Positions 53,488-64,000 of a DNA stretch of 64,000 bases are shown here, piece after piece. Origin of the DNA: an uncultured Roseovarius sp. GTDB lineage: Bacteria; Pseudomonadota; Alphaproteobacteria; Rhodobacterales; Rhodobacteraceae. The first letter of the stretch is position 1. Each line of letters opens with the position of its first letter. Location: the NCBI GenBank assembly GCA_951812895.1, contig OX638333.1, positions 3,886,001-3,950,000 on the forward strand, read 5' to 3'. The notes under the pieces were generated by a model. That model worked only from the letters and a program-made list of their open reading frames with translations, had not been told where the DNA came from and made no database searches. The position numbers and the translations under genes are program-made.

Positions 53488-54243
53488 TCAAAAGAATATC
53501 TCGGCAGCGGGAATAGCCATCCGGGATTTCGGCGTAGATAGTACGAGATTGCCCGCCTCGTCTACTGTCTCGAACGTACCTGTGAATTCATCACGCGATG
53601 TTTTCGCGGTAACCACCTCGCCTAATCTCGCTGCACGCGCAAGCCACGCGCTTCTAATTGGTTCGAATCCATAAGTCAGAAATTGTGTTTCAAAGTCAGC
53701 ATAACAGGGCGCCAGCAGATCCAAAAACTCTTCTGGCGTCACGGAAACCCCGGTTTCGGACATCAATGACACAGGGCGAACAGCGCCCGCCTCCAACTTG
53801 TCTTCTGATGGGGCATGGATGAGATTTACACCAATACCAATCGCAAAATGAGAAAGGCCCCTGCCACTGCTGGCACTTTCGAGCAGGATACCTGCAAGCT
53901 TACCACCGTTGAGCAACACATCGTTTGGCCATTTAAGGGAAAACCCCTGCGGTCGTCCCGTAGCCGCAACAAATGCATCATAAAGCGCCAAAGCGGCAAC
54001 AAAGGAGCGTAAGGCCATACGATCAGCGCTTTCCTGGGGGCGCATTACCAGCGTGGCTGCAAAGTTTCCTTCCGGGTTGGCCCAGGCCCGCCCACGCCGC
54101 CCACGCGCGGCAGTTTGCTTTAGGGCGAGAATCCATTCCGGCCCCGAAATTTCACTGGCAATACGCGCGGCCTCTGCATTCGTACTGTCCACTTCGGCCA
54201 GAACGCGTTTTCCATACCCTTGTGGCCAAGTTGAATTGTTCAT
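53488..54243 (-). CDS. birA: Biotin--[acetyl-CoA-carboxylase] ligase
   Basis: A protein of about 251 residues that attaches biotin to the biotin carboxyl carrier protein. It starts RVLAEVDSTNAEAARIASE, then TAARGRRGRAWANPEGNFAA (the biotinyl-AMP loop), FSLKWPNDVLLNGGKLAGIL and HFAIGIGVNLIHAPSEDKLE. It has no N-terminal HTH, so it cannot repress biotin genes, consistent with a separate BioR control for bioY. The open frame to 54294 adds a poorly conserved leader; ATG at 54243 is preferred. It follows nuoN after 72 nt. Confidence 0.93.
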   Translation of the reverse strand: MNNSTWPQGYGKRVLAEVDSTNAEAARIASEISGPEWILALKQTAARGRRGRAWANPEGNFAATLVMRPQESADRMALRSFVAALALYDAFVAATGRPQGFSLKWPNDVLLNGGKLAGILLESASSGRGLSHFAIGIGVNLIHAPSEDKLEAGAVRPVSLMSETGVSVTPEEFLDLLAPCYADFETQFLTYGFEPIRSAWLARAARLGEVVTAKTSRDEFTGTFETVDEAGNLVLSTPKSRMAIPAAEIFF

Positions 54244-54315
54244 CTTGCTGAAAATACTCCCGCCGGACGCATGCATCCAGACGGAGCATATCAACCAAGC
54301 ATTGGCTGGGTGAAT

Positions 54316-55749
54316 CTAGTTAACAAGTGTGGCTGCTGCAGCTTGGGCGATGCTTTCAACACCAAACATATTTGCGATACCCAGCAACATGATCGCAGCA
54401 GAGGCCATAAGGAACCCCCAGAGAACCGGAGAGTTGTTCTTTTCCAACGGCTCACGTTCTTCGCCAAAATACATGTAGAACACGATCCGCAAGTAATAGA
54501 ACGCCCCAATCACCGAAGCTATTACACCGGCGACCGCCAACCACGCCAGACCGCCATCATAGGCCGCGCGCAGGACATAGAACTTGCCAAAGAAACCCAA
54601 AAGCGGTGGAACACCCGCCAGACTGAAAAGCAGGATCAACATTGCCATCGCGCGGCCCGGGTTTGCCTTGGAATAGAGGTTCAGGCTCGCGATATCCGTA
54701 ACCGGCTGCCCGTCTCGCTCCATCGATAAAATGAAGGCGAAGGTGCCGACATTCATGGTTACATAAATTGCCATGTAGATCAGCATGGACTGGACACCAA
54801 AGGCCGTGCCAGCGGCCAGCCCCATCAGCGCATATCCCATATGGGCAATCGACGAGTACGCCATCAGACGCTTGATATCGGTTTGACCTATTGCCGCCAC
54901 GGCCCCCAGGAACATGGACAGCAGTGACAGAACTGCCAGAACCTGCTGCCAGTCGCTGACAACCCCACCAAACGCATCATGCACGACCCGGGCAAATAGA
55001 CCCATCGCTGCCATTTTGGGTGCGGTCGCAAAGAATGCAGTAATTGGTGTAGGCGCGCCTTCGTAGACATCAGGGGTCCACATATGGAAGGGAACTGCCG
55101 ACACTTTGAAGGCAAGCCCGGAAAGAACGAAAACCAGCCCCAGCAACAACCCAATCGGGGCATGTCCGTCTGCTGATGCAATAATTCCTGAGAATAACGT
55201 TGTACCGGTGTATCCATATACCAGTGACGCGCCATAAAGCAGCAAACCAGAGCTTAGCGCGCCCAGAACGAAATACTTCAAACCGGCCTCGGTCGATTTC
55301 GCACTGTCCCTGCGAAGAGACGCTACAACATAGAGCGACAGGGATTGCAGCTCTAACCCCATGTAAAGGGCCATCAGATCGCCGGCACTGACCATCATCA
55401 TCATTCCGACAGAGGCAAGTGCAATCAGGATAGGATATTCAAAGCGCAGAATGCCCCGGCGGGCCATGTAATCCTTCCCCATCACCAAAACAGCTGCGGC
55501 CGATAACAGGATCGTCACCTTTGCAAAGCGCGCGAAACCGTCATCATTGAACATGCCACCAAACGCGGTACGAGCCCCATCACCGGATGATCCGATCCAC
55601 AGTGCCATTGCCACCAGCAATCCTGCCGTAAGCCAGGTGAGCATGCTCGCCAGCTTGTCCTTGCCTGAATAGGCTGCAAACAGAAGTGCGGCCATCGCAT
55701 AGACCGCGATCACGATCTCGGGGAGGATAATATTCAGATCAGCCTGCAT
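54316..55749 (-). CDS. nuoN: NADH-quinone oxidoreductase subunit N
   Basis: A 477-residue antiporter-like subunit of complex I with about 14 helices. Motifs: [80 protein letters not shown] and [20 protein letters not shown] (the key lysines). It is the last nuo gene; nuoM is 12 nt upstream. Proton translocation subunit in the membrane arm. Confidence 0.97.
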   Translation of the reverse strand: MQADLNIILPEIVIAVYAMAALLFAAYSGKDKLASMLTWLTAGLLVAMALWIGSSGDGARTAFGGMFNDDGFARFAKVTILLSAAAVLVMGKDYMARRGILRFEYPILIALASVGMMMMVSAGDLMALYMGLELQSLSLYVVASLRRDSAKSTEAGLKYFVLGALSSGLLLYGASLVYGYTGTTLFSGIIASADGHAPIGLLLGLVFVLSGLAFKVSAVPFHMWTPDVYEGAPTPITAFFATAPKMAAMGLFARVVHDAFGGVVSDWQQVLAVLSLLSMFLGAVAAIGQTDIKRLMAYSSIAHMGYALMGLAAGTAFGVQSMLIYMAIYVTMNVGTFAFILSMERDGQPVTDIASLNLYSKANPGRAMAMLILLFSLAGVPPLLGFFGKFYVLRAAYDGGLAWLAVAGVIASVIGAFYYLRIVFYMYFGEEREPLEKNNSPVLWGFLMASAAIMLLGIANMFGVESIAQAAAATLVN

Positions 55750-55761
55750 CAGTGGCCTCCG

Positions 55762-57312
55762 TTAATGCGATGTTTCGGCAACCTGGGATATGGCATGTGC
55801 CTCTGCCCGGGCCGTATCATAGTTTGTAATCAGCGCCTCGACCGAGGGGCCAATAATGTCGGTGACAAGCGCGGGGTATACGCCCAGCAACAGTGTCATA
55901 ACGATCAGCGGCGCAAAGATCGCGCGCTCTCGCCCGCTCATATCGGTGATCGATCTCAGGCTTTCTTTGATCAGATCCCCCATCACCACGCGGCGATAGA
56001 GCCACAGCGCATAAGCCGCTGACAGGATCACGCCCGAGGTGGCCACTGCTGCGACCCATGTGTTTACCTGGAAAATGCCAACAAGTGTCAGGAACTCACC
56101 GACAAATCCAGATGTACCCGGAAGGCCGACGTTGGCCATCGTGAACAACATGAAAATCAGAGCATAAGCAGGCATGCGGTTTACCAGCCCGCCATAAGCA
56201 TCGATATCGCGGGTGTGCATCCGGTCATAGATGACACCGACGCAAAGGAAGAGCGCGCCGGAAATAAATCCGTGGCTCAACATCTGGAATATGGCGCCAT
56301 CGATACCCTGCTGGTTCGCAGCGAAGATACCCATCGTAACGTAACCCATATGTGCAACCGATGAGTACGCGATCAGCTTTTTCATATCTTCCTGCGCCAG
56401 CGCCACAAGAGACGTGTAAACAATCGCAATGGCGCTCATCCACAACACCAGCGGCGTCATCACCTCACTACCCACGGGGAACATGGGAAGGCTGAACCGC
56501 AAGAACCCATAGCCACCCATTTTCAAAAGGATCGCCGCCAGCACGACCGATCCAGCGGTAGGTGCCTGAACGTGTGCATCCGGAAGCCAGGTATGCACCG
56601 GCCACATTGGCATCTTCACCGCAAAGCTGGCAAAGAAGGCGATGAACATCAGCGTCTGCATGCCGCCTACAACATGAATGCCCAGAATTGAAAAACTCTC
56701 ACTGCCAAACTGATGTGTCATCAGTGCCGGAATGTCCGTGGTCCCTGCCTCGGCGAACATGGCGACCATGGCGACCAGCATCAAGACAGAGCCGAGGAAG
56801 GTGTAGAGGAAGAACTTGAAGCTCGCGTAGATCCGCTCCTTGCCGCCCCAGATCCCAATAATCAGGAACATCGGGATAAGGCCCGCCTCAAAGAACAAGT
56901 AGAACAGCACCAGATCGAGCGCCATGAACACGCCCAGCATGAGCGTTTCAAGGATCAGGAAGGCAATCATGTATTCCTTGACCCGGTCGGTCACGTTCCA
57001 CGAAGCCGCAATTGTCAGCGGCATGATGAAAGTGGTCAGCATTACAAACAGAACGCTGATACCGTCCACACCCATTTTGTATTTCAGACCAAGCAACCAA
57101 TCGCGTTCTTCTACGAACTGGAAACCTGTGTTCGATGGGTCGAAATCAAACAGGATAAAGAGCGAGACCAAAAAGGTCAGCGTAGTGGCAGCCAGCGCCA
57201 CCCATTTCGCATTGCGCTGCGCCGCCGCGTCTTCGCCGCGCAAGAACAGCGCAAGGATTATCGCCGCAACCGCAGGGATGAAGGTGGTGAAGGAAAGTAC
57301 GTTATCCAGCAT
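55762..57312 (-). CDS. nuoM: NADH-quinone oxidoreductase subunit M
   Basis: A 516-residue antiporter-like subunit of complex I with about 14 helices: [40 protein letters not shown] (the conserved W-x-P-D), [19 protein letters not shown] and [20 protein letters not shown]. It overlaps nuoL at one nucleotide (57312). Part of the proton-pumping membrane arm. Confidence 0.97.
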   Translation of the reverse strand: MLDNVLSFTTFIPAVAAIILALFLRGEDAAAQRNAKWVALAATTLTFLVSLFILFDFDPSNTGFQFVEERDWLLGLKYKMGVDGISVLFVMLTTFIMPLTIAASWNVTDRVKEYMIAFLILETLMLGVFMALDLVLFYLFFEAGLIPMFLIIGIWGGKERIYASFKFFLYTFLGSVLMLVAMVAMFAEAGTTDIPALMTHQFGSESFSILGIHVVGGMQTLMFIAFFASFAVKMPMWPVHTWLPDAHVQAPTAGSVVLAAILLKMGGYGFLRFSLPMFPVGSEVMTPLVLWMSAIAIVYTSLVALAQEDMKKLIAYSSVAHMGYVTMGIFAANQQGIDGAIFQMLSHGFISGALFLCVGVIYDRMHTRDIDAYGGLVNRMPAYALIFMLFTMANVGLPGTSGFVGEFLTLVGIFQVNTWVAAVATSGVILSAAYALWLYRRVVMGDLIKESLRSITDMSGRERAIFAPLIVMTLLLGVYPALVTDIIGPSVEALITNYDTARAEAHAISQVAETSH

Positions 57313-59495
57313 TATTCAGCCCCTCCGGTGATTGTCATCCAGGTCACCAAAACGGCGATCCCGACAACCATCGCGAATGCATAAGTAAAGATATATCCCG
57401 ACTGCGCCCGCCCTGCGAGGCGTGTAAAGAAGGGGATAATGCCCATTGCCACGCCATTCAGTGCGCCGTCGATCACGTTGCCGTCTCCTCTTTTCCACAA
57501 CAGATTCCCAAGCGCTTTGGCAGGGCGGACAAAGAGGAAGTCATAGATTTCGTCGAAGTACCATTTGTTCAGCAGGAACAGGTACAACGGTCTTTGACTC
57601 TCTGCCACTTTGCGCGGCATGGTCGGATCCCAGACATAGAACCACAGCGCCATGATAAGCCCGGTTAGCATGGCCACGAAGGGACTGACCTTGACCCATT
57701 TGGGTGAATGGTGCGCGTCGTCCAAGACATGATTGTCGGCAGCCATATATATCGCGCCTTCCGGTGCCGTTGCATGACCCGCATCAGCGGCCACTTGGCT
57801 ATCCTCTGCGTGCCCCGCAGTCTCTTCACCGTGGCCGGTGTCAGTTGCATGGCTGTCTTCCGCACCGTGCGAAGCATCGGCAACCGCGTGACTATCTGCT
57901 TCACCATGCGCCGCAGTCTCTTCACCGTGCGCTTCTTCTCCATGCCCGGCTTCGGCATGATGTGCGGGGATACCAAAGAACGCATTCACCTTGTCATGGC
58001 TCCCGAAGAAGCTTCCATACCACACCATCCCGGCAAAGATTGACCCAAGCGCCAGCACTCCAAGCGGAACCAACATAACGGCTGGGCTTTCATGAGCATG
58101 GTCATGGGTGTGCTTGTCGCCTCGTGGCTCGCCCCAGAACGTCATGAACATCAGCCGCCAGCTATAGAAACTGGTGAACAGAGCTGCGACAACCAGTGCC
58201 CAGAAGGCAAATCCACCCTGGGTGCCCGCATATGCGCTTTCAATAATGGCGTCTTTCGAAAGGAACCCGGCAAAGCCAATTGTAGTCAGAGGGATGCCAA
58301 CGCCCGTGATGGCCAGGGTTCCGATCAGCATCGCCCAGAACGTATAGGGCAGCTTTTTGCGCAACCCACCATAGTTCCGCATATCCTGCTCATGATGCAT
58401 TCCGTGGATGACCGAACCGGCACCCAGAAACAGCATGGCCTTGAAAAAGGCATGGGTCAGCAGATGGAACATCGCCACCGAATAAACACCAACACCTGCC
58501 GCTACGAACATGTAGCCGAGCTGCGAACAGGTTGAGTACGCAATCACGCGCTTGATGTCATTCTGGACAAGACCCACAGTCGCGGCGAAAAACGCTGTTG
58601 AGGCACCCAGATAAACAACCATCATCTTTGCATCCGGCGCATATTCAAACAGCGGCGACATCCGACATACGAGGAATACGCCTGCGGTAACCATCGTCGC
58701 CGCGTGGATCAGCGCCGACACCGGGGTCGGGCCTTCCATCGCGTCAGGCAGCCATGTGTGCAGGAGCAGCTGCGCCGATTTTCCCATCGCACCGATGAAC
58801 AGCAAAACCGCGATCAGATTGGCCGCATTCCATTCTGTCCAAAGGAAAGCCAGCTCTGTCTGCGATAGCTCGGGCGCTGCGGCAAAGACATCTTCAAACT
58901 TGATACTGTCTGTCAGGTAGTAGAGTGCGAAAATACCAAGGGCAAAACCGAAATCCCCGATCCGGTTCACCACAAACGCTTTGATCGCCGCAGCGTTGGC
59001 CGATGGTTTGCGGAAATAGAAACCGATCAACAGGTATGAGGCCAGCCCCACACCTTCCCAGCCGAAGAACATCTGCAGCAGGTTATCCGCTGTCACCAGC
59101 ATCAACATGGCAAAGGTAAACAGGCTTAGGTAGGCAAAAAACCTTGGACGATAGCTTTCTTTTTCTTCGTCAAACTGGCTGTCATGCGCCATGTAGCCCA
59201 TGGAATAAAGGTGGACGAGCGCCGAAACGGTTGTGATCACGATCAGCATGATCGCGGTCAGCCGGTCCAGACGGATTGCCCAAGCAGTATCCAGCGTGCC
59301 AGAGCGCACCCAATCCAGCACATGGATGTAATGGGTTTGACCATCATGGCCAAGGAATATGATCCAGCTTAGCCCGCAAGACAGAAACAACAGCCCGGTG
59401 GTCAACCATTGTGCACCCTTGTCACCAATGATCCGCCAGCCAAAGCCGCCGATGATGGCACCGATGAGAGGCGCGAAGAGGATGATCTTTTCCAT
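57312..59495 (-). CDS. nuoL: NADH-quinone oxidoreductase subunit L with histidine-rich insertion
   Basis: A 727-residue antiporter-like subunit with the long lateral helix at the C-terminus. Motifs: [40 protein letters not shown] and [20 protein letters not shown]. Between the last helices a segment of about 90 residues (DNA 57700-57975) is rich in His, Asp, Glu, Ala and Gly, with units such as [16 protein letters not shown] count 14 His in it. NuoL of other bacteria is normally 610-650 residues, so the insertion largely explains the extra length. Confidence 0.96.
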   Translation of the reverse strand: MEKIILFAPLIGAIIGGFGWRIIGDKGAQWLTTGLLFLSCGLSWIIFLGHDGQTHYIHVLDWVRSGTLDTAWAIRLDRLTAIMLIVITTVSALVHLYSMGYMAHDSQFDEEKESYRPRFFAYLSLFTFAMLMLVTADNLLQMFFGWEGVGLASYLLIGFYFRKPSANAAAIKAFVVNRIGDFGFALGIFALYYLTDSIKFEDVFAAAPELSQTELAFLWTEWNAANLIAVLLFIGAMGKSAQLLLHTWLPDAMEGPTPVSALIHAATMVTAGVFLVCRMSPLFEYAPDAKMMVVYLGASTAFFAATVGLVQNDIKRVIAYSTCSQLGYMFVAAGVGVYSVAMFHLLTHAFFKAMLFLGAGSVIHGMHHEQDMRNYGGLRKKLPYTFWAMLIGTLAITGVGIPLTTIGFAGFLSKDAIIESAYAGTQGGFAFWALVVAALFTSFYSWRLMFMTFWGEPRGDKHTHDHAHESPAVMLVPLGVLALGSIFAGMVWYGSFFGSHDKVNAFFGIPAHHAEAGHGEEAHGEETAAHGEADSHAVADASHGAEDSHATDTGHGEETAGHAEDSQVAADAGHATAPEGAIYMAADNHVLDDAHHSPKWVKVSPFVAMLTGLIMALWFYVWDPTMPRKVAESQRPLYLFLLNKWYFDEIYDFLFVRPAKALGNLLWKRGDGNVIDGALNGVAMGIIPFFTRLAGRAQSGYIFTYAFAMVVGIAVLVTWMTITGGAE

Positions 59496-59501
59496 CTGGG
59501 G

Positions 59502-59807
59502 TTAGCCTTTCATCACGTTGACATCTTCCACAGCAATCGTGCCACGGTTGCGGAAGAAACAGACAAGGATCGCCAGGCCAATCGCGGCCTCTGCAGCGGC
59601 CACAGTCAGCACAAAGAGGGTAAAGACCTGTCCGACCAGATCGCCAAGAAAGCTGGAAAAGGCGACCAGGTTGATATTGACCGCAAGCAGCATCAGCTCG
59701 ATCGACATCAACAGGATGATCACATTCTTCCGATTCAGGAAAAGCCCGAATATCCCGATGACGAACAACGCCGCCGCCACCGTCAGGTAATGTTCCAGTC
59801 CTATCAT
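59502..59807 (-). CDS. nuoK: NADH-quinone oxidoreductase subunit K
   Basis: A 101-residue three-helix subunit of the proton channel of complex [41 protein letters not shown] (with the conserved Glu) and [20 protein letters not shown] (second Glu). It is 6 nt from nuoL. A 125-bp gap containing a REP-like palindrome separates it from nuoJ. Confidence 0.96.
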   Translation of the reverse strand: MIGLEHYLTVAAALFVIGIFGLFLNRKNVIILLMSIELMLLAVNINLVAFSSFLGDLVGQVFTLFVLTVAAAEAAIGLAILVCFFRNRGTIAVEDVNVMKG

Positions 59808-59905
59808 CTCGTCCCTCCGGGGTATCCCCGTTCGTCTTTGTTTTTCCGACCTCGGGTTTGAACCGAGACCTCTTTTCTAATTGTCGGCCTATTGGCCAAC
59901 GAGCT

Positions 59906-59920
59906 CCGGATCAGATCCGG
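59906..59920. repeat. REP-like palindrome in the nuoJ-nuoK gap
   Basis: CCGGATC-A-GATCCGG is a perfect palindrome inside GAGCTCCGGATCAGATCCGG, close to the alphaproteobacterial REP form CCCGGATCAAGTCCGGG. The gap (59808-59932) also holds CTCGG-N7-CCGAG (59851-59867) and GGCC-TATT-GGCC. An mRNA-stabilising or processing role within the nuo transcript is likely. Confidence 0.55.
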
Positions 59921-59932
59921 GGCGGACAGTGC

Positions 59933-60541
59933 TTAGAGCCCCTGCCCCGGTTTCACGTCTTTCAATTCCATCGCCTTAGCCGGATCGCGGTACATTTGTG
60001 CCAGCACATCCTGACGTTTGATGTCCTGACGGTGCCGCAGGGTCAGAACAATTGCCCCGATCATCGCAACCAGCAGGATCAGACCAGCCAGTTGGAATAG
60101 CAGAAAGTATTTGTCGTAGAGCAGAAGGCCAAGTGCTGCAGTGTTGGTTACGCCTTCTGGTGCTACTGCTGCCCGCGCAGCCTCTGCCCCTTCTGCCGCA
60201 GTCCAGTTGCCATAGGCCAAACCAAACTGCATCAACAGAATCACACCAATCAGCAACGCAAGCGGCAGGTATTTTGCCATCTCTGCTTTCAATTCAGCAA
60301 AGTCCACATCCAGCATCATCACAACGAACAGGAAAAGAACGGCAACTGCGCCCACGTAAACGATGATCAACAGCATCGCCACGAACTCGGCCCCAAGCAA
60401 CACGAACAAACCTGCAGAGCTGATAAAGGACAGGATCAGCCACAGCACCGAATGCACGGGGTTCCGGCTGATGACCGTAAAAAGCCCACCGGTCAGCGCC
60501 GATATCGCAAAAAGATAAAAGGAAAGCGCGGCTATGGTCAT
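59933..60541 (-). CDS. nuoJ: NADH-quinone oxidoreductase subunit J
   Basis: A 202-residue five-helix subunit of complex I, beginning [20 protein letters not shown] and [20 protein letters not shown], with [20 protein letters not shown] (pi-bulge helix) and [19 protein letters not shown]. It overlaps the CMD-family gene upstream by 4 nt (60538-60541). Its last residues (KDVKPGQGL) match nothing special. Confidence 0.95.
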   Translation of the reverse strand: MTIAALSFYLFAISALTGGLFTVISRNPVHSVLWLILSFISSAGLFVLLGAEFVAMLLIIVYVGAVAVLFLFVVMMLDVDFAELKAEMAKYLPLALLIGVILLMQFGLAYGNWTAAEGAEAARAAVAPEGVTNTAALGLLLYDKYFLLFQLAGLILLVAMIGAIVLTLRHRQDIKRQDVLAQMYRDPAKAMELKDVKPGQGL

Positions 60542-60945
60542 GTTTTGTCTTCCTCGTCCTTGTCCAGAACCTCACGGGCAAATTCCATTGCCCGGGTCAT
60601 AGAAGGGATCCCCGCAAATACCGCCATCTGTGCGATGGTCTCGGCAATCTCGTCTTTGGTTGCTCCGGCCTCAAGCGCGTGGCGCACTGTCATCCGGATT
60701 TGCGTATCGCTTTGCGCACCCAGCATGGTCAGCCCGGCAAGCGTCAGCAACAGGCGGGTCTTGGCATCTAACCCGTCTTTGTTCAAACCCTTCCCAAACC
60801 CCATCTCCATGACTTCCTTGGGCATCGTGGGCCAGAGGTTTTCAAACCCTTTGGGCGCAAATGATTCCAGTGCCGGATTGAAAGCTTTCGCCATCTCCTG
60901 CGCCTGTGCCATCATCGACTCAAATGGGTTCTTGGGATCTGTCAT
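60538..60945 (-). CDS. Carboxymuconolactone decarboxylase (CMD) family protein in the nuo operon
   Basis: A 135-residue alpha-helical protein: [40 protein letters not shown] and [20 protein letters not shown], the CMD/AhpD-like core without the catalytic CxxC of AhpD. Its ATG at 60945 overlaps the nuoI stop (ATGA, 60942-60945) and its end overlaps nuoJ by 4 nt, so it is translated as part of the complex I operon. It is not a complex I subunit; accessory ORFs of this kind are known among the nuo genes of Rhodobacter. Function unknown. The open frame to 60993 is not used. Confidence 0.85.
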   Translation of the reverse strand: MTDPKNPFESMMAQAQEMAKAFNPALESFAPKGFENLWPTMPKEVMEMGFGKGLNKDGLDAKTRLLLTLAGLTMLGAQSDTQIRMTVRHALEAGATKDEIAETIAQMAVFAGIPSMTRAMEFAREVLDKDEEDKT

Positions 60946-61436
60946 CTGTAGGGCGCATCCATTTCCAGATTTCGGGCAATCTCTGCTTCCCACCGCTCGC
61001 CGTTTTTCAACAATTTGGCCTTGTCATAAAACAGCTCTTCTCGCGTCTCGGTCGCAAACTCGAAATTCGGCCCTTCGACGATGGCATCTACCGGGCAGGC
61101 TTCCTGACAGAAACCACAATAGATGCATTTCGTCATGTCGATATCGTAGCGCGTTGTCCGACGGCTGCCGTCATCGCGCGGCTCCGCATCAATCGTAATC
61201 GCCTGCGCTGGGCAAATCGCCTCGCACAGCTTACAGGCAATGCAGCGCTCTTCCCCATTCGGATAGCGACGTAGTGCATGCTCACCCCGAAACCGAGGAG
61301 ACAGTGGGCCTTTTTCATGCGGATAGTTCAGCGTCGCCTTGGGCGCGAAAAAATATTTCAGGCCAAGAGCGAAGCCTTTGACGAAATCCTTTAGCAGGAA
61401 ATACCCGGCGGCACGGCCATAATCGATCTGTGTCAT
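60942..61436 (-). CDS. nuoI: NADH-quinone oxidoreductase subunit I
   Basis: A 164-residue iron-sulfur subunit carrying two [4Fe-4S] clusters: [20 protein letters not shown] and [20 protein letters not shown], which pass electrons to quinone. The N-terminal amphipathic segment [20 protein letters not shown] anchors it. nuoH ends 3 nt upstream and the CMD gene overlaps its stop. Confidence 0.97.
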   Translation of the reverse strand: MTQIDYGRAAGYFLLKDFVKGFALGLKYFFAPKATLNYPHEKGPLSPRFRGEHALRRYPNGEERCIACKLCEAICPAQAITIDAEPRDDGSRRTTRYDIDMTKCIYCGFCQEACPVDAIVEGPNFEFATETREELFYDKAKLLKNGERWEAEIARNLEMDAPYR

Positions 61437-61439
61437 AGG

Positions 61440-62477
61440 TTATCCTCCTATCGCCCAACGGGCCCAGAACCCGCCAAGCACTTCAAATTTCGCAAGGAAC
61501 GAGACAACTACCACCCAAGCAAGGCTAAGCGGCAGGAACACTTTCCAGCCGATCCGCATCAGTTGATCATAGCGGTACCGCGGCGTGATCGCCTTCACCA
61601 TCGCGAAGATAAAGAAGAAAAACGCCATTTTACCAACCATCCACAGCACGCCATCTGGCAGCCCTGGAATGGGTGACAGCCAGCCACCGAAGAACAGCAG
61701 CGATGTCAGCGCGCACATCAGGAAAATCGCGATGTATTCACCGGCCATGAACAACAGGAATGGGGTTGAGGAATATTCCACTTGATATCCAGCCACCAGT
61801 TCTGATTCAGCCTCAGGAAGGTCAAAGGGCGGACGGTTGGTTTCGGCCAGTGCCGAGATAAAGAACAGGAACACCATCGGGAAATGCGGCAACCAGTACC
61901 AGCCAAAGAACCCGTAACCGGTATCCTGCGCGGCCACGATTGCACCAAAGTTCATTGAGCCCGTGGAGATGATCACGCCGATGATAATCAGGCCGATCGA
62001 AACCTCGTAGGAAATCATCTGTGCCGCTGACCGGAGCGATCCCAAGAATGGATATTTAGAGTTCGACGCCCAGCCACCCATAATCACGCCGTAAACCTCG
62101 AGTGAGGAAACCGCAAAGACGAACAGGATCGCGACGTTAATATCGCTTAATACCCAGCCATCATTGAACGGAATGACTGCCCAGGCCAGGATCGCAAGTA
62201 CGAAACTTGTCAGCGGTGCCAGCATAAAGACCGGTTTGTCGGCGCCGGCAGGCACAACCACTTCTTTCACGACATATTTCAGAGCATCTGCAACCGATTG
62301 CAAAAGGCCAAAGACCCCAACCACATTCGGCCCTCGGCGCATCTGAACCGCGGCCCAGATTTTGCGGTCGCCATAGACCAGAAACAGCAGTGAGATCATC
62401 ACAAAACCCACCACCGCCAGGCATTGCGCCACGATGATCACCAGGGTCCCGAAGGGGGTAGTAAAGAATTCAGCCAT
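61440..62477 (-). CDS. nuoH: NADH-quinone oxidoreductase subunit H
   Basis: A 345-residue eight-helix subunit forming the quinone-binding chamber. Motifs: [60 protein letters not shown] and [20 protein letters not shown]. The start is ATG at 62477 with GGAG 5 nt upstream; it lies 7 nt after the stop of the lipoprotein gene. Confidence 0.97.
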   Translation of the reverse strand: MAEFFTTPFGTLVIIVAQCLAVVGFVMISLLFLVYGDRKIWAAVQMRRGPNVVGVFGLLQSVADALKYVVKEVVVPAGADKPVFMLAPLTSFVLAILAWAVIPFNDGWVLSDINVAILFVFAVSSLEVYGVIMGGWASNSKYPFLGSLRSAAQMISYEVSIGLIIIGVIISTGSMNFGAIVAAQDTGYGFFGWYWLPHFPMVFLFFISALAETNRPPFDLPEAESELVAGYQVEYSSTPFLLFMAGEYIAIFLMCALTSLLFFGGWLSPIPGLPDGVLWMVGKMAFFFFIFAMVKAITPRYRYDQLMRIGWKVFLPLSLAWVVVVSFLAKFEVLGGFWARWAIGG

Positions 62478-62484
62478 CAGCTCC

Positions 62485-62889
62485 TCACACCATCGGTATT
62501 CCGTTTTCCGCACAATCCGCGGCGACGACTTCTGCGTCGAGTTTTCTTAGCCCATCAGGCAGGGCTGATGAGACCGTATAAACCGCATCACCGCGCCAGA
62601 TACCAGCCTCTTCCACCACATTCGTGCGAACATGGCGTGCAAATCCGAAACCGCGAATAAGCGTATACTGCGCCGCGGCACATTCGGCATACCGATCCAC
62701 ATCGGTAGAGTTACGCGCCCCTGTCATCGTCACCTGGAAGTTAACCAGATCACCTTCCAGCAACCTGGTCTCTATCCCTCTGTAATCCGGGCTGAAACGG
62801 CCCACCACTTCGGCATCAGCGGAATTGCACCCCGACAATGCGACGGGAGCCGCGCAAATCAGCGGAAGGATATGTGACCCGGAACGCAT
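62485..62889 (-). CDS. Small lipoprotein embedded in the nuo operon
   Basis: A 134-residue protein with a lipoprotein signal ([20 protein letters not shown], lipobox LSGC) and a mature domain of about 110 residues: [40 protein letters not shown] and [20 protein letters not shown]. It has two further cysteines that could pair. No family recognised beyond its conserved position between nuoG and nuoH in this group. Stop of nuoG and start of this gene overlap at 62889, so translation is coupled; assembly or stability of the complex is a possible role. Confidence 0.75.
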   Translation of the reverse strand: MRSGSHILPLICAAPVALSGCNSADAEVVGRFSPDYRGIETRLLEGDLVNFQVTMTGARNSTDVDRYAECAAAQYTLIRGFGFARHVRTNVVEEAGIWRGDAVYTVSSALPDGLRKLDAEVVAADCAENGIPMV

Positions 62890-64000
62890 TACTCTGCAGC
62901 AACCTTTGGCGCGCGCCGTTCAAGCGCATTTGCCGAAAGCTCTGCCATGAGTGCGCTCGCCCTTGCGATCGGGTTAGTCAGATAAAAGTCGCTGACTGCG
63001 CCCGAGATTTTTCCGGCACCCAATTCAACAGACTCAACAAGTGCCCATTCATTCTCTGGCACCTGATCAATCATCGCCAGATGCGGCACCTCCGCGATCA
63101 ACGCCTGTCGCAGCTGCGCCAAACTGTCATAAGCAAGCGCGTTTCCAAGCTCACCGGACAACGCCCGAAGGATGGCCCAGTTTTCTTTGGCCTCGCCCGG
63201 TGCGTGACCGGCACGCAACGCCAATTGAGGACGGCCTTCGGTATTTACAAAAAGACCCTGTTCTTCGGTATATGCCGCTCCGGGCAAGATCACATCCGCA
63301 CGATGAGCACCGCGGTCACCGTGGCTACCCTGGTAAATGACAAACGGCCCGCCTGCGATATCAATTTCATCTGCACCAAGGTTGTAGACAACCTCTGCCC
63401 CATCAAGTGCCGCGTTGAGGCCGCCATCTGTAGTGCATCCGGCATCCATCGCGCCAACCCGCCCTGCAGCAATGTGCAAGATCAGCATCTTGCCACCAAG
63501 CTTTTCCGTCAATTGCATAGCGTGGCTCAAAACGGCGGCACCACTGTCACCGGAAATAGCGCCTTGCCCGACGATTACCACAGCGCTTTCCTCTGGTTTC
63601 GCCTCTTTGATCGCACGGCCCAGATAGCGATTTCCGGCACCTAACTGTTCAACGTCATAGGTCAGATCGATATGTTGACCAACATGTGTGATATCTGCCC
63701 CTTTTAACCACGCCTTGCGAATGCGCGCATTCAGAACAGGGGCTTCTACAGAAGGATCGCTACCAATCAGGTAAATCCGGCGGGCGCTGTCGATATCCTC
63801 GACCCGGGCAGTTCCGACATAACCGGAACGGTTGCCCGCGGGAAGTGCAGCACCATCTGTACGGCATTCTACGGTGCCACCTAATCCAGTCACCAGCTGC
63901 TTGAGCGCGAATGCAGCCTCAACCGGCACCAGATCACCAACCAGGCCCGCTACCTTCCGATTCTGCAGCGCTTCTGCAGCTTTACTCATCGCCTCGGACC
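62889..64000 (-). CDS. nuoG: NADH-quinone oxidoreductase subunit G, C-terminal part
   Basis: The frame runs from beyond the window edge (SEAM at 63990-63998 precedes [11 protein letters not shown]) to 62889: the C-terminal 370 residues of NuoG, a molybdopterin-oxidoreductase-like domain that has lost its cofactor. Recognisable segments: [50 protein letters not shown] and [27 protein letters not shown]. The iron-sulfur N-terminal part lies outside. The gene is the first of the nuo genes seen here. Confidence 0.93.
   Translation of the reverse strand, partial: SEAMSKAAEALQNRKVAGLVGDLVPVEAAFALKQLVTGLGGTVECRTDGAALPAGNRSGYVGTARVEDIDSARRIYLIGSDPSVEAPVLNARIRKAWLKGADITHVGQHIDLTYDVEQLGAGNRYLGRAIKEAKPEESAVVIVGQGAISGDSGAAVLSHAMQLTEKLGGKMLILHIAAGRVGAMDAGCTTDGGLNAALDGAEVVYNLGADEIDIAGGPFVIYQGSHGDRGAHRADVILPGAAYTEEQGLFVNTEGRPQLALRAGHAPGEAKENWAILRALSGELGNALAYDSLAQLRQALIAEVPHLAMIDQVPENEWALVESVELGAGKISGAVSDFYLTNPIARASALMAELSANALERRAPKVAAE

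Noticed and set aside
57704-58078. + strand frames over the NuoL insertion
   Set aside because: Mirror of the His-rich repeat; no independent start signal.
1-64000. Search for tRNA, rRNA, CRISPR arrays, prophage or integrase genes
   Set aside because: None seen on either strand by reading; no regularly spaced repeats and no phage-type proteins.

Overview
The window looks like a chromosomal segment of a marine Rhodobacteraceae (Roseobacter-type) alphaproteobacterium. The reasons are the gene content and order (alr-mlaEF, radA-cvpA-purF, surE-pcm-nlpD, tatABC beside a DUF815 ATPase, a nuo operon running on into birA-coaX-rnj), the protein flavour of the housekeeping genes, moderately GC-rich codon use, and family habits such as a BirA without a DNA-binding domain and a free-standing Hint-domain protein. 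No rRNA, tRNA, CRISPR array or intact mobile element was seen.

Positions 1-13.1 kb are accessory in character: a DUF1028/RidA/flavin monooxygenase group, a LuxR-TolB-TPR regulator divergent from an NTF2-like gene, an AGCS amino-acid symporter with a UspA protein, an XRE-cupin regulator, a YbdK-type ligase, a DAO-family oxidoreductase broken by an in-frame amber codon, an HNH nuclease, a dead SH3-domain exported protein, and an ArsR/SRPBCC/DUF1761 cluster. Several genes here carry point lesions (lost start codons, in-frame stops). Positions 13.1-15.1 kb hold two molybdenum-hydroxylase accessory genes.

Positions 15.4-36.6 kb are mostly core metabolism on the + strand: pyrC, pyrE, dnaB, an exported agmatine-deiminase-like protein, alr, a two-gene MlaE/MlaF lipid ABC transporter followed by a PqiA-like protein, radA, cvpA and purF. 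Between cvpA and purF lies a deletion scar in which an AraC-type DNA-binding domain and the tail of a short-chain dehydrogenase meet, both without their 5' parts. After bioY come surE-pcm-nlpD and a glycosyltransferase.

Positions 36.6-54 kb hold the Tat translocase operon on the minus strand (with an ATPase partner), a sodium:solute symporter, an AlkD-like repair protein, a short-chain dehydrogenase, a Hint protein, prfC, a second ArsR-SRPBCC pair with a 14-bp-arm operator dyad, a second glycosyltransferase, an RhlE helicase, then rnj-coaX-birA. From 54.3 kb to the end is the distal half of the complex I operon (nuoN back to nuoG, all on the minus strand), with a CMD-family gene and a small lipoprotein gene embedded and a histidine-rich insertion in NuoL.

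The most unusual non-coding signals are a roughly 160-bp dispersed intergenic element in two copies (about 36.65 and 44.46 kb) with a conserved hairpin and conserved spacing of several islands, and three GTGYAC sites at exact 11-bp intervals in front of prfC.
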